Below, in pieces: positions 22,215-34,617 of a DNA stretch of 64,000 bases. Location of the stretch: assembly GCA_029844215.1 (NCBI GenBank), contig CM056732.1, positions 21,251,501-21,315,500 of the forward strand. Direction: 5' to 3'. A program made the translations under genes and the position numbers. How positions within the stretch are numbered: position 1 is the stretch's first letter; each line of letters opens with the position of its first letter. The DNA is from Przewalskia tangutica. Lineage: Eukaryota; Streptophyta; Magnoliopsida; Solanales; Solanaceae. The notes under the pieces were generated by a model that did not search any database, had not been told where the DNA came from, and worked only from the letters and a program-made list of their open reading frames with translations.

Positions 22215-25200
22215 TGTCACGACCCGACCACGGGCCCGCGACTGGTGCCTTACCCCGGGCACCCTAGTGATACAACATCAGAGAAAAACCAGCGGAAATA
22301 AAACATACAGATATGAAACAAGATAAAAGAAAACAGGCTACCCAAAACGGTTGCCTTTTTGCATATATATCTGAGAAATTTGAGCGATTACATCTTTTCA
22401 CCTCGCCACAACAAGATCTACGGACCTGCAGAGTGTAACAACAACTATGACGGGACGGGCCGCCATACCCCGAATGTACAAGAACCTACAACTCGAAACA
22501 TACAAAAGATAAGCCTCGAGAAACGGAGCTTCCTAATCTGTTGAGCTGTGATCCTATGGCGAGGATCAACAACCGATATACCTTTACTGCGGCATGAACG
22601 CAGCCTCGAAGGAGGTCGATAACAGTACAGTATGTGAAACGAAAATCACGTAAATGAAATCATAGTAGCCTATATAAAATAGGAGACATATATGATAACC
22701 AAACTACGATTACATAATATGTGATCGCGTCAGTCGGGGACTCACGCCTCAAAGTCATCACTCAAATATAACTATGGGTCGTACGCCCGCAACATCAATC
22801 ATGCGTGGAACACCTTCCTCATCGCCGGATCTATGATAACCACACCAAGGAGTACACAAGAACACGAGTCCCACGTGTCCTAAACCGTCTGCGGGGCAAG
22901 TACGAAGGATAACTACGGATACCAAAGCCGCATCATCAATGGCCCGGCAAGCGAAAAGCCAACTACCGGATACCAAAGCGTACTAACAAATCTATATAAC
23001 CATACCACGAAGTTCGACCAGGCAAGTCTGAAGCCAACTACGGATACCACTGCGCGCGTGGTCGGCAAGTACGAACTAACTACGGATACTGGCGGAATCA
23101 CGAGACCGTCCAAAACCGAACGAGGCAAGTCACGAAGGCTAACTACGGATACTGGCCGAATCGGCCACGACCTCGGGCAAGTACGAGCCAACTACGGATA
23201 CCAAGCGAATCGGTAAAACCTCGAGAGCTAGTCCATGGAATAATAATCACGAAGCGTGCGTGGAATGCTCGTCGCGCAGATGCGTCCAAGTAAGATCATA
23301 ACAAATCAGTGACCCTCGTGAGACGCGGTGGTATAGGAATACAATACTAGCACGACAAGGCTATCACACACAAACATAGGCAAGTTACACACAACTCAAG
23401 GTACTTTCATTTTATGCCAAAGTCCAGGTTTTAACCCCAAAGTACTACGTACGTTAAATTCTTTTTAAAAGATTCATTTCTTTTACAAAGGTCATTCGAT
23501 GCCCGTATTATCAAAATAGAGTGACTAACATTTTAAGTAAACCAAAACAACTTCCATACTTTCCTTTTTAAACCAAATTAAGACAATACTATGCCTTCTT
23601 TTTAGACCAAAACACTTCTCCTTTAAAGTCAAGTTACCATTTTAAAACTAATGATAAAACCATTCTTTTGTTTCATAAAGTCGTTATAACTAATTTCCCA
23701 TAAAGCTGTTATAACACTTTATGTTTTAAATCAATTTAAGACAAAACCATGTCTTTCTTTTAAACCAAAACTCTTCAACTCCTCAAGTCTCTTTTCTTTT
23801 AGAAATCAAGTTCCTTACTTTGGAAATTTAAGAAAATTAATGCTTGTTTATAATGATTCTTATTAAAGCAGCCATGATCTAGGAAATGTAATACAATTTT
23901 GTCTTATCTTAGCTTCTATGCAGATGAAGGTTTCTACTGGTTTTAATAGTAATTAATTAGTCAATACATTTTCCTTTATTAACGCTGCAGTGGTTTGTTC
24001 GATACTTATTCTCATTTCCGAAATCAATATAATATTATTCCTTTTAAAACTCAAGTACCCATTTCTCATAAAAGCGGTTTCACAACTGTTTAACACAAAC
24101 CAAGTCCTTAATATTTCATAACAAGTCACTTAACTTTGGAATCAAGTCAAGGACACAAAAGGAAAATCAACTTCCTTTAAACACACGTGCGTCTACCGCA
24201 CTAAATATATTTCACAAATATCATGCTAGAAAGGATAGGAAGAGGTTCACATACCTCGCGACGATTATCGACAATTAGCAAAACGCTCCAAAGTACTCTA
24301 ACCTTGCTCGCCTTTTCCACCCTTCAAGTAGAATACGCTACTCGTAGCACTTCAACCTAAAAAGGCCACAAACGCCTATCAACCTCTAGATCTCTTGTAG
24401 AATAATTCTAGATACAAGATTCCTTATTCTACGGAAAATTCGGCACCTCCCCGCAACCACATAAATCTCCTCCTATAACGAGGCTGCTGCGAACCAACAA
24501 TCCCGGGGTTACACGCCTAACCGGACGTGTACAATTTTACTCCACAATAATACTACAAGTCTCATCAGTAAATACAGTCTATGTAAATACTGTCAATTCT
24601 TATCCACATTCATTCTACATATAGTATACTCAACTATACATTACTACAACATGTAATATCCAATTACAATAGGGGACAAAGATCATTACCTCGATAAGCC
24701 CAAAATTATCCAAGATATAAGTCGATCCCGAGCAACGTTTAGCTCCAATCCTTACGCTCAACCCGCTCAGCGACCGCTAGAAGTTTCTAACCAACTCCTC
24801 TTCAAGATCCAACTCAAAAGTGAAGAACACTTAGGTTCCAACACTACCAACTTTCGGCCAAGGGGTGTATTTAGGCTAGGGTGTGAAATCTTTTCCAATA
24901 CTTGGTTACTAATCTTCCTAACACTCTAAGGAAGAACACTTAAAACTTTAAGAATTTTTGGACAATTTTTGGCCAAGGGAAGGCTAAAAACGAGAACAAC
25001 AAGGAGAGGAGGGAGAATTGCCTTGAAAACTCAAGTGTGGGATGAAGTCTTGCAAGCTAAAAGTGGGTATTTATAGAGAAACCAAGGCTAGGATTAATGC
25101 AAGTGAAAGGTGAGGATGGGGTACATGTGTGGGTAGTTGGCCAAACATTTGGCTACCACAAAAATGGGACCTCACAAAACTGGCAGTCGAGCCGTGTGTC

Positions 25201-25569
25201 CACCACCATTCGCCACACGCCACATGGGGTGACACGTGTCGCCCCCTACTCGTCCAAAATATTTCATCTTCCGAAAATATATCCGCAATGCCAAAAAAAT
25301 CCGAAAATAAAGTGGGCCCCACAAACCGTAAATTCCTCCCGTGGGCCCCACGTGACCAATTTCGGAAATAAAATTCCATAATTCTTAAATATTCCAAAAA
25401 GTCCGAATACCAAATCTGGGAATCCAATTCCCATTAATGAACCTTTTTCCTTCACAAAATCCGAAAACTTTTCCGTCGAAAAATTACATCTTTCTTCCTT
25501 TCCAATTTTAAGGTCGTATTCTCGTACGTACGTCCTCACATACATACCCTGGAACTACGGGGTATAACA
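22215..25569 (-). mobile_element. Solo LTR of a chromovirus-like gypsy element
   Basis: The minus-strand sequence begins TGTTATACCCCGTAG (25569) and ends GGTCGTGACA (22215), and is 3355 bp long. Flanking 5-mers TCAAT (22210-22214) and CCAAT (25570-25574) differ at one base; the empty site has CCAAT. Start, end and several internal blocks match the LTR at 58305-61437. There is no interior or second LTR, so it is a solo LTR left by LTR-LTR recombination. A TATA motif (minus strand CTATAAATACCC) is at about 25079-25067. Confidence 0.85.
22877..23215 (-). repeat. Tandem ~60-bp repeats in the solo LTR
   Basis: About six imperfect units share a core readable on plus as GCCAACTACGGATACC, preceded by GGCAAGTACGA. 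Spacing is about 55-70 bp. The array lies at the same relative place as tandem arrays in the related LTRs at 40.7, 44.6 and 60.6 kb, but the unit sequence differs. Confidence 0.75.
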
Positions 25570-25761
25570 CCAATGACCGTCCATCATTCTATGTCTCAAA
25601 CATTTTACTTACGTATCAATATCTCTTTCACTAATGAAATTTACGATCCTTAGTACAATGTATGCACGTGTGTAGAAACGACGTTTCCGACGTGTAGGGC
25701 CTCAAATATTCGAGTTATAAATAATTGAATAAACTTTTTCCACGTTAATAAACTTCCAATA

Positions 25762-26813
25762 GAACTTAATAACACCTCTTTCCTGAAATGCTGAAACAAA
25801 TTATTGAATAGCCAGCCTTTGTTCTTTCAAAAGTAGCAGTAATATTTTAATTCAAATAAGGTAGCTGGAATACCATAACAGGTAGGTGAAAGTGTACTTC
25901 GTGGGTACTTCCCCTAAAGAAGGAAAGTAGAAAAGATGTTGACACATATTGTCCAACTAAAAAAGAAGATGAATTGGATATGTACAGTTCAGCAATAAAA
26001 TAGTACCTAAATAATACCCTGCAATACAAGTGTCCAATTATCACATACTAGCTATCATCTACTCAAACCAAGAAAGAGATTATAAAAACATATGCTATAT
26101 CTTAATTATAAGTCTCCAATAATTTCTTTAGAAAACTACTCATGCTAATAATTCCTTTTCTTCACGGCTTATAAAATTAATAAATGAACAGATAATTCAT
26201 TCTGCAAATAATAATTGACGTGTGCGAATGCGTGTCTAGAATTTGGAGCATAAAACAAATGATTTATCCAATCATACACACAAGTCTCCCTTGGACCTTG
26301 ATATATACATATTTTTTTGGTTTGATCTCCTCCCTAAGCATTTTCCCCCACCCCACCCCAACCTCTCAATAGAAAATGTCAAAATGATAAATGGTTAAGA
26401 AAAAGAATCTTCAAATTAAACTCAAAAATTAGCTTATGAGTTGAAGACGTGAAATAATAATCATATACCAGTTGATGTGGGAAATCAACAACACTCTCCT
26501 ATCGCCACACGCCCAAGACTGTATATTTTGTATATTTTGGAGCGTGAATAGTATAACATGAAATCCCAACTAGGGTGCTCATAGTATTGTATGGTACAGT
26601 TTTGAAAACTTCACTCTGGTAATCGGTCTTTTCAAATGCTACCATACCGAATTAGTTCAATAATTGGTAACACATCTTGTTCTATGGGACTTTTACATAA
26701 ATAACCAGTCATATTCACCGTTTACTTTTTCTAAACAGGATACATAGATTATACACTGACTGTATATGATTATACACATACTATACATGAATTATACATA
26801 TATATTATACATC
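25762..26813. other. AT-rich intergenic stretch, nothing recognised
   Basis: No supported gene or element. A short run of ATTATACA-like repeats lies at 26745-26812, just before the TRIM array. Confidence 0.5.
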
Positions 26814-27067
26814 TGTTGAAGAGAATGTACCACATCGGTGACAGACGAGAACCCTGGGATCCTTATAAAGGTTGGGCAATCCTCCTCCATTTGAGCTAAT
26901 TTTTGTGGTGTGAGTTAGGCTCAATGTCCAATTTAACATGGTATTAGAGCCAGACATGGGCCCAATCCGATATGGGCCCCTTAGGGGGGAAAAAGGAGCA
27001 TTCTGCTCCCCCGGACCAATTGACTGGTCCCGGACCGACAGGAGGTGAAAATTTCCCCGGTTCATAA

Positions 27068-30000
27068 TGTAGCACCCGATTTTGAACTCTCCGGCTTAAA
27101 TGCGCGACGGAATGGTTATCCTCCCAAAAATGTAAAAATAAATGTTTAAGGGAGTCGCCACCTAATTAATTGGGGTGAATTAGGACACCTAAATACTAAC
27201 CGATTAAAGTCAGCATTAACTCCATTTAATGGTCTGTGAAACTGAATGAGATTCTGAGTAAGGGTTCTTTATTATCCTAAAGGGAAGGGGTTAGGCATCC
27301 TTTAGAATCCGCTAACTTGAGGTTGTCCGTTCAAACATAGGTTAATTTATTTGGCTGAGGGATGTATGTTTTTTAGAAAAATTATCTAAGTAAAAAGGGG
27401 GTGTGGCAAATATCTAAGGAATATATATTGATAACTAAAGGGGCTTATAAGATTCATAAAAATACACAAAGTTGATTATGAAATTATAAGACATGAAATT
27501 ATTTTATTTTTGACAAAAAAGTAAGAAAGTGATAAATTATTCCCAACAGTATATGTAGGGTTAGGATAAAGTTAGTTATGAACTTATTCTTATACGTATG
27601 TGCGATGATTACTTCCTATGATATTTATGAAGAAGTTATGATAAAGTTTATCTCTTAAGCATTAAATATGGAGGAATATATTAACTACATGACTAAAGCA
27701 TAGCTAGGATTAATTATTTTAGATTTGGATTTATATGATGAGCCTAGATTAAGTAAAGGATGAATTTATCTTTAACTACCCCTTCCAAAATATTCGAAGA
27801 CTAGTAGAGTTAATTACCCTATTAATTACAAGATTAATAAATATGACAATAATAAATAAACAAATAAATAAATGCATAAATAAGCAAAGGGAGGAGGGAG
27901 TTTGGAGTTGTTGTAACGTCTAGAACGGATGGCGACACCATCTATCCTATAGCTGTTTGGAAGCCCTGCGGCGGAAGTGTGGTTGGCGATATGAAAGTCA
28001 TGATGAGTCTCATACCGAGACTCTTGGTTATTCTCCCGATGCATGTCATGTAAGAAAAAATAAGAAAGAAAAGGATTAGTAAATGTTCTAAACTCCATCA
28101 TATATGAAAGTAAGTGAAAGTATTTAAACTAAACACACACATACACATGCTGCCAGTTTTATCTGGGCAATACAGATAACGAATTCTACTCACAATAGAA
28201 CATTTAGAAAATTAATCAATTGAATGAGTCTCGATATACAGTCAACATGATTAATAGCGTCAGATTTTGCTTCTCAGATTTCAAAGAAATATCGATGTTA
28301 TCACCCAAACAGATCCATTTACACAAACTCCACTCTAATATATCTAGCCATAAAGGATTGATATACACATAAACCATACGGGGTATACAACCCATATACA
28401 CTAAATGTATACTAGTGAGATATGAACAGAACATCGGATAATGGAAGTACTGTCATTTAACAGCAGAGCAGGTATGAGGATAAGTATGTAGTTATATTTA
28501 TTGTAATACATGACCACTAATACACTGGATTGGCAAAATGGACATTTTTCTAAAAAACCATTGATTTAGATGCATGGGGGGACATACTTACAATCACGAC
28601 TTGGAATTCATTAGTAAGATATGTGAGGCATAATGGCTTATTAGACATAACCAACATGTATGAATGGCTGTAAGACTCATTAGAAACAATATATTAGATC
28701 CTACATAGCCATTGGTGGCTGATTAGCGGATGTGGCCACCTTCATACTGCATATCCATCAATATGACATTTTCAAGCAGGGATACAACTTAGGCAAACTA
28801 ACATACACTCATATGTTCTAAGCAGGACAAAAATGGTTCGAATGGTGATATTGGTATGGTCTAAATGGAGCCAAACTTGGGCAGGACAATGGTGCCAAGT
28901 GGCCTCAAATGTTTCGACTCTTAACAGATAGCATGTATTTCCACAATGTTCAATGAAATTTTTTAGAAGGGTATAGAGGCAGGACACTACTTCATCCAAT
29001 TTTAAGAGTGTTTAAATGAATTAACAAACAAATATTTAAATGCCACAGATAGTGATTTTTGAAGATGAAACACTGTCTTACTACTCCCTGACCATGAATA
29101 TCCTGAGATGGCATGAAAGATCCCATACAAACAATGTTAAACATGCATATAAACATTCACATGAGCATACATACTTATAAAGTTTACAAAATAGAATATC
29201 CAGATCCATTTAACTGAACATCAGTTAATAGCATATAACCAACAAAATGGATTTGCGACTCTTATACAAACGTTATACACCCCATCATACATGCAGAAAA
29301 TACACTCGAATACGCACACATGCTCAAGAACAGAATCGACACCACAAAATCGAAAGCCACAACTGACAGATTCATCTAAGAAAAGATCAGTGGCTAAACT
29401 GAGTTAAGTCAAATAGATTTGATAAGATAACATACAAATCCTATCATGCAGAGCACACAATATCAATAACTCAATAATAGAAAAAAGGATAGATTCCCGG
29501 ACCTTTTATGGGTAGCGAACTGAGGCGACGACAAAATTTTCCCAGAATCGTCGAATGAGAGTTCGTGAGGAACTGTTTGCAGAATGGAAAATAGTAAAAC
29601 TGAAAATAAAAGAGGGGTTTATAGGCTTGATGCTATGAGTATTCTCGATTGTCCGATTCCTTGATGACTGATGACTTCCCTATGACTGATGACCTATTGC
29701 ATGTCCAAACGTTGGTATTTATAGCCTCTAATTAGGCTTCGTTTCTATGGTAAGTTTAGGACGGATTCAAGGGATGATTTGTACTGATTTTGTTAAGATT
29801 TAAATCGTTCTTGTTATGGTAAGGGCGAGCCGGTGTGGATGATTTGGAGGACTTTAAACGATTTGTTACCATTTTGATTCAGATTCTTACCAAATTGATA
29901 AGGAGAGGTTTTGTGGTAAACGGGAAGGTCACGATTCTCAGGCGAGAATCTCGGCTGGGGAGGTGGCGTGAGGGAGGGTTGCATGCGGCGATTGAAGGGT

Positions 30001-30115
30001 AGTGGGATTAGGGTTCTTTTAGGTTTTTTCTGAAAGGGAAAGTCGATCGGTAAGGGTTCTAGGCTGAGGGGGACGAAGTGAAAGGCTAAAGGGGGGAAAT
30101 GGGCTGCGGTTGTGG
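27068..30115 (-). repeat. 3' LTR of the Tat element, U3 end missing
   Basis: The sequence is about 99% identical by eye to 48387-51437. A TATA motif (minus strand GGCTATAAATACC) is at 29726-29714. The last ~447 bp present in the 5' LTR (51438-51884), including its TGTTGACACCC start, are absent here, and no polypurine tract is visible between this LTR and the minisatellite. Confidence 0.9.
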
Positions 30116-30164
30116 TTGTAGTCAGATTGTATATACTATATAATGAAATGATGTGATGATACGC

Positions 30165-31165
30165 CGTCTTGTAGGGGCGAGATACAGATGACGCCTTGTA
30201 TGGGCACTGTCGTCGTTGTATAGATGAAATGCAAACGTTCGTCGTTGTATAGACGAGATACAAATGATGCCTTGTATGGACGATGTCGTCGTTGTATAGA
30301 CGAAATGCAAATGACGCCTTGTATGGGCGCTGTCGTCGTTGTGTAGACGAAATGCAAATGTTCGTCGTTGTATAGACGAAATGCAGATGTTCGTCGTTGT
30401 ATGGACGAAATGCAGATGTTCGTCGTTGTATGGACGAAATGCAGATGTTCGTCGTTGTATGGACGAGATGCAGATGTTCGTCGTTGTATGGACGAGATGC
30501 AGATGTTCGTCGTTGTGTGGACGAAATACAGATGTTCGTCGTTGTATGGACGAGATGCAGATGTTCGCCGTTGTATGGACGAGATGCAGATGTTCGCCGT
30601 TGTATGGACGAGATGCAGATGTTCGCCGTTGTATGGACGAGATGCAGATGTTCGTCGTTGTATGGACGAGATGCAGATGTTCGTCGTTGTATGGACGAGA
30701 TGCAGATGTTCGTCGTTGTATGGACGAGATGCGGATGTTCGTCGTTGTATGGACGAGATGCGGATGTTCGTCGTTGTATGGACGAGATGCGGATGTTCGT
30801 CGTTGTATGGACGAGATGCGGATGTTCGTCGTTGTATGGACGAGATGCGGATGTTCGTCGTTGTATGGACGAGATGCGAAATGCAGATGTTCGTCGTTGT
30901 ATGGATGAAATGCAGATGTTGTTTGGACGAAATGCAGATGTTCGTCGTTGTATGGACGAAATGCAGATGTTCGTCGTTGTATGGACGAAATGCAAATGTT
31001 CGTCGTTGTATGGACGAAATGCAGATGTTCGTCGTTGTATGGACGAAATGCAGATGTTCGTCGTTGTATGGACGAAATGCAGATGTTCGTCGTTGTATGG
31101 ACGAGATGCAGATGTTCGTCGTTGTATAGACGAGATGCAGATGACGCCTTGTAGGGCATAGATAA
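30165..31165. repeat. 29-bp minisatellite in the 3' region of the Tat element
   Basis: About 33 tandem copies of a 29-bp unit whose plus-strand core is TCGTCGTTGTATGGACGA followed by ATGCAGATG-type sequence. Variants are clustered: units with CGCCGTTG around 30563-30650, units with GATGCGGATG around 30727-30865, and GAAATGC units towards both ends. A partial unit breaks the register at 30905-30936. Edge units on both sides (30190-30330 and 31138-31160) instead carry GACGCCTTGTA. The unit has no stop in any forward frame, so long spurious frames span it. Tat elements are known to generate satellites in their 3' untranslated region. Confidence 0.95.
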
Positions 31166-31945
31166 AAAAACTGTTCTACATATGGAATTGTGTTATGCAT
31201 AATCAAAGCTAGACGAAATAATAAAAAATGTAAATGATGTGGCCTGAGTAAAGAAGATGTGGCTTTTGCGAGATGTATTTGATGTAGACTTGTTACAGAT
31301 GGACTTCGTGGGCGAATCTGTTGTATTGGAATGTTGTTGTCCTCCTTGTTCCTGTTGTCCTGCAAATTTTACTCAAAGAAAAATTGTGAGTTCGGGGAGG
31401 GGTCGGCCGATTTGTGTTGGCTCTTGATACTTGCACGCGTTGTCTTGTCTGGACATGTAACCCCTGTCTGATTTCGAGTCTCGGTCAAAACATTTTATTG
31501 AAAAATATTCTATCTTGAGAAAATATACTTATATATGCTAGTAGGAAATTATGTCGATATTTGAATAGTGACATGTTGTGAAACAAAAACGAACTTCCTT
31601 ATCCGAAATCGGCGGTATATTCTCCCATACTTTCGGTGCTCCGCTGCCGTCAGGCTCTCTTTTAAAATTTGTCCCAGTTTCGGGACATGGAATCCTTTGC
31701 GTAAACTGACCATGTCCATTGATATCATTTGTAGTAAAACCCTTAAAATTGTCCCAGTTTATGTCGATCTTTCGAGCATATGGAATCATATTTGTCGGTG
31801 TCCTTTCGTGGCGGAGTCCTTAAAAATTGTCCCAGTTTTGACTGACGAAACTGGGTCGGATATATGTCGTAGATTTGTCTCGTATGTACGACAAGACTGA
31901 GTACAATTCGCGAAAATGCCCATTGTCAAAACGAAGATTTCCTAA
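31166..31945. other. 3' non-coding region of the Tat element
   Basis: No coding similarity. The short phrase AAATTGTCCCAGTTT or a close variant occurs three times (about 31666, 31747 and 31826), suggesting an old tandem duplication of roughly 80 bp. Confidence 0.5.
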
Positions 31946-32215
31946 AAGGTGTGACCGAGGCCGATGTAGGCCGCCTACGTATCCGTTAAGGGAATCAGGT
32001 CGAACGTAGTTCGTTACAGACAAGATTTTAAAATTTTAAAGATGGGTCCGAGGCCGATGTGGCCGCCTACGTATCCGCCAAGGGAATCAGGTCGAACGTA
32101 GTTCCAATTACAAGCAAAAGAGAAATTGGATTTTCTAAAAGGTGGGACCGAAGCCGCCACGCTACGTATCCGCCAAGGGAATCAGGTCGAACGTAGTTCC
32201 AATTACAAGCAAAAG
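31946..32215. repeat. Three ~95-110-bp tandem repeats after the Tat integrase
   Basis: Three units each contain TACGTATCCG, GGGAATCAGGTCGAACGTAG and, before that, GACCGAGGCCG or a variant. They lie directly downstream of the integrase stop. Read on the minus strand the motif CTACGTTCGACCTGATTCCC is common in the 3' region of plant Tat elements. Confidence 0.8.
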
Positions 32216-32237
32216 AGAACATGGAAAATAAAGCATT

Positions 32238-33850
32238 CTAAATGTAGTATCTCTTCACTGCATCTGCGTTGATGGCTCTCGGCCACACTTCGCCATCCAT
32301 TTCAGCTAAGATGAGGGCCCCTCCTGTAAGCACTCGGTGAACCATGTAAGGCCCTTGCCAATTAGGCGCGAATTTCCCTTTCGCCTCACTTTGATTAGGG
32401 AATATACATTTCAGCACCAGCTGTCCCGGTTGGAAGTTTCTTGGTCGTACCTTCTTATTAAAAGCTCTGGCCATTCTGTTCTGGTAAAGTTGTCCGTGAC
32501 AGACTGCATTCATTCGTTTCTCATCAATAAGCATCAATTGTTCGTACCTACTCTGTATCCATTTGGCTTCATCTAGTTCGGCTTCCTGGATGATTCTCAA
32601 AGACGGTATTTCCACCTCCGCTGGCAGCACAGCTTCCGTTCCATAAACCAAGAGATACGGTGTTGCTCCTGTGGAGGTCCGGATTGTAGTACGGTAACCC
32701 AAGAGGGCGAAAGGCAAATTTTCATGCCAATGCCTGTAGTTATCTATCATCTTCCTCGATCCTCTTGATGTTCTTGTTGCCGCTCGATCGCTCCATTCAT
32801 TTGTGGTCGATATGGAGTAGAGTTGCGATGAGTGATCACGAACTTCACGCACATCTCCTTCATCGACCACTATTGAGATTGGACCCGCTGTTATGATTGA
32901 TTCGAATTCCAAACCGACAAATGATGTTGTGATGAACAAAATCCACTACTACTTTCTTGGTCACAGACTTGTATGATGATGCTTCTACCCATTTTGTAAA
33001 GTAATCAATCGCCACTAGGATAAACCTGTGTCCATTTGACGCCGCCGGCTCAATAGGACCGATGACGTCCATGCCCCAAGCTGCGAATGGCCATGGGGAA
33101 CTAGTGATATTGAGTTCATTTGGTGGCACGTGAATCAAGTCGCCATGGATCTGGCATCGATGGCACTTTCGCACGAAACTGATGCAATCTGTTTCCATCG
33201 TCATCCAGAAGTAACCTCCTCGTAGTATCTTCTTTGCTAGCATGAAACCGTTCATGTGGGGTCCGCACATACCTCCGTGTGTCTCTTCTAATAACTTGTT
33301 TGCTTCTTGAGTGTCAACACATCTTAACAAACCCAAATCCGGAGTTCTCCGATAAAGGACCTCGCCGCTCAGGAAGAAATGGTTTGCTAACCTCCGAAGA
33401 GTCTTCTTTTGTATGTTGGTCGTGCCTTCCGGGTACTCTCCTGCCTCGAGATACCTCTTGATCTCGTCATACCAAGGTTTGCCCTCTGATTCTTCATCTA
33501 TCTGAGAATAATAGACTGGCTGCTCTAGCACATCTACTTTGATTGGGTCAATATAGTTCTTGTCTGGATGTTGAATCATGGAGGACAAAGTTGCTAGAGC
33601 GTCTGCAAACTCATTTTGAGCCCTCGGAGTATGCACGAACTCTATCTTAACGAACCTTTTGCGCAATTCTTTCACGCAGTAGGTACGAAGTATCTTCCTA
33701 TTCTTGTGGCCCATTCGCCAGACTTGGTGAATCAACAGATCTGAATCCCTACGACCAAAGAACTCTTGTATGTTCATGTCAATAGCCATTCGAGTCCTAG
33801 TATGCACGCCTCATATTCGACATATTATTGGTGCACGAATCGAGCTTTCC
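32238..33850 (-). pseudogene. Tat element second RNase H and integrase
   Basis: The frame 33807-32860 starts within a second, archaeal-type RNase H (RDSDLLIHQVWRMG, FVHTPRAQNEFADALATLSS). It continues with an integrase zinc-binding region (LEETHGGMCGPHMNGFMLAK, FVRKCHRCQIHGD) and the first part of the DDE core (WGMDVIGPIEP, AIDYFTKWVEASSYKSV). A frameshift near 32880 moves the rest to the frame ending at 32238, with FALLGYRTTIRTSTGATPYL, LVYGTEAVLPAEVEIPSLRI and a C-terminal GPYMVHRVL region. The segment with the second Asp and the Glu is damaged, so the integrase is dead. Confidence 0.9.
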
Positions 33851-34617
33851 GATATTGGGTAGTGTTGTCCCGTTTCGATACCAAAGCGCCCGATACCTAC
33901 TCCTTTGAAATTACGCGCCATGAAGAACATTCTCCAACCCGATATTCTTCTAAAATGTCTTCTCCTACAAACATCACTTCTTCATCCGGAAAGTAGGTCC
34001 GCGGGGATGTATTCCTCGCTCACCGGATTCTCTGCGAGATGATCGCTAACGCTTGTCCTTTGATCGCTTTTGGGTGACATATACGATGTCGAATTCACTT
34101 AAAAGAATCCGCCAATTTGCAAGTTTTCCAAGAGCATAGGCTTCAAAGATATACTGAGCGGTCCATCCTCGAGATGAGGTAGGTGGCGTATGCGGATAAG
34201 TAATGTCCGAATTTTTGTGCAACCCAAGTCAAAGCACAACACGTGTGTTCCAGCATTGTGTAACGAGCTTCATAAGGCGTGAACTTTTTACTCAAGTAGT
34301 ATATTGCTTGTTCCTTCCTTCCCGTCTCATCATGTTGTCCTAACACACATCCGAATGCATTTTCCAATACGGATAAGTATAATAGCAAAGGCCTCGGGTT
34401 ACGGAGGCACCAAGACCGCTGGATTGTGAGATACTCTTTGATTTTGTCAAGGGCTTTGGCACTCCAATGTCCACTTAGTGGCGGCGTCCCTTCTTAACAA
34501 CTTAAATATTGGTTCGCATATCACCGTTGATTGTGCTATGAACTCTTGATATAATTCAAACTACCGAGAAAACTCATCACTCCTTGCGATTTTTCGGAGG
34601 CGATCCTCGAATGGCTT
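33851..34617 (-). pseudogene. Tat element RT-linked RNase H and connection
   Basis: The frame 34388-34143 encodes GCVLGQHDETGRKEQAIYYL, KKFTPYEARYTMLEHTCCAL and YATYLISRMD, the gypsy RNase H. Sequence on both sides (34617-34389 and 34142-33851) is recognisable in broken frames, including the N-terminal part of the second RNase H. Confidence 0.85.

Larger units (their letters stand above)
21480..25761 (-). mobile_element. 5' LTR of copia element 2, split by a solo LTR
   Basis: The LTR occupies 21480-22214 and 25570-25761, about 927 bp in total. The minus-strand start is near 25761 and the end ACTAACA at 21486-21480. A TATA-type motif (minus strand CTATAAATTG) lies near 21866-21854. The GC-rich palindromic block is at 22050-22135. 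The uninterrupted partner LTR at 20150-20424 shows the empty site (GGCCAATGATCG). No typical primer-binding site follows the LTR; it was probably lost in the internal deletion. Confidence 0.75.

Noticed and set aside
25071..25427. Overlapping open frames on both strands near the solo LTR U3
   Set aside because: They fall in the LTR around the TATA motif and show no similarity. The frames exist because of local GC-rich composition.
30165..31165. CRISPR-like appearance of the regular repeats
   Set aside because: Units are contiguous with no unique spacers, and the context is a plant retrotransposon.
29814..31365. Very long open frames on both strands (up to ~400 codons)
   Set aside because: They arise from the 29-bp minisatellite, which has no stop in most frames. 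Overlapping frames on both strands encode the same period, and there is no start context or protein similarity.
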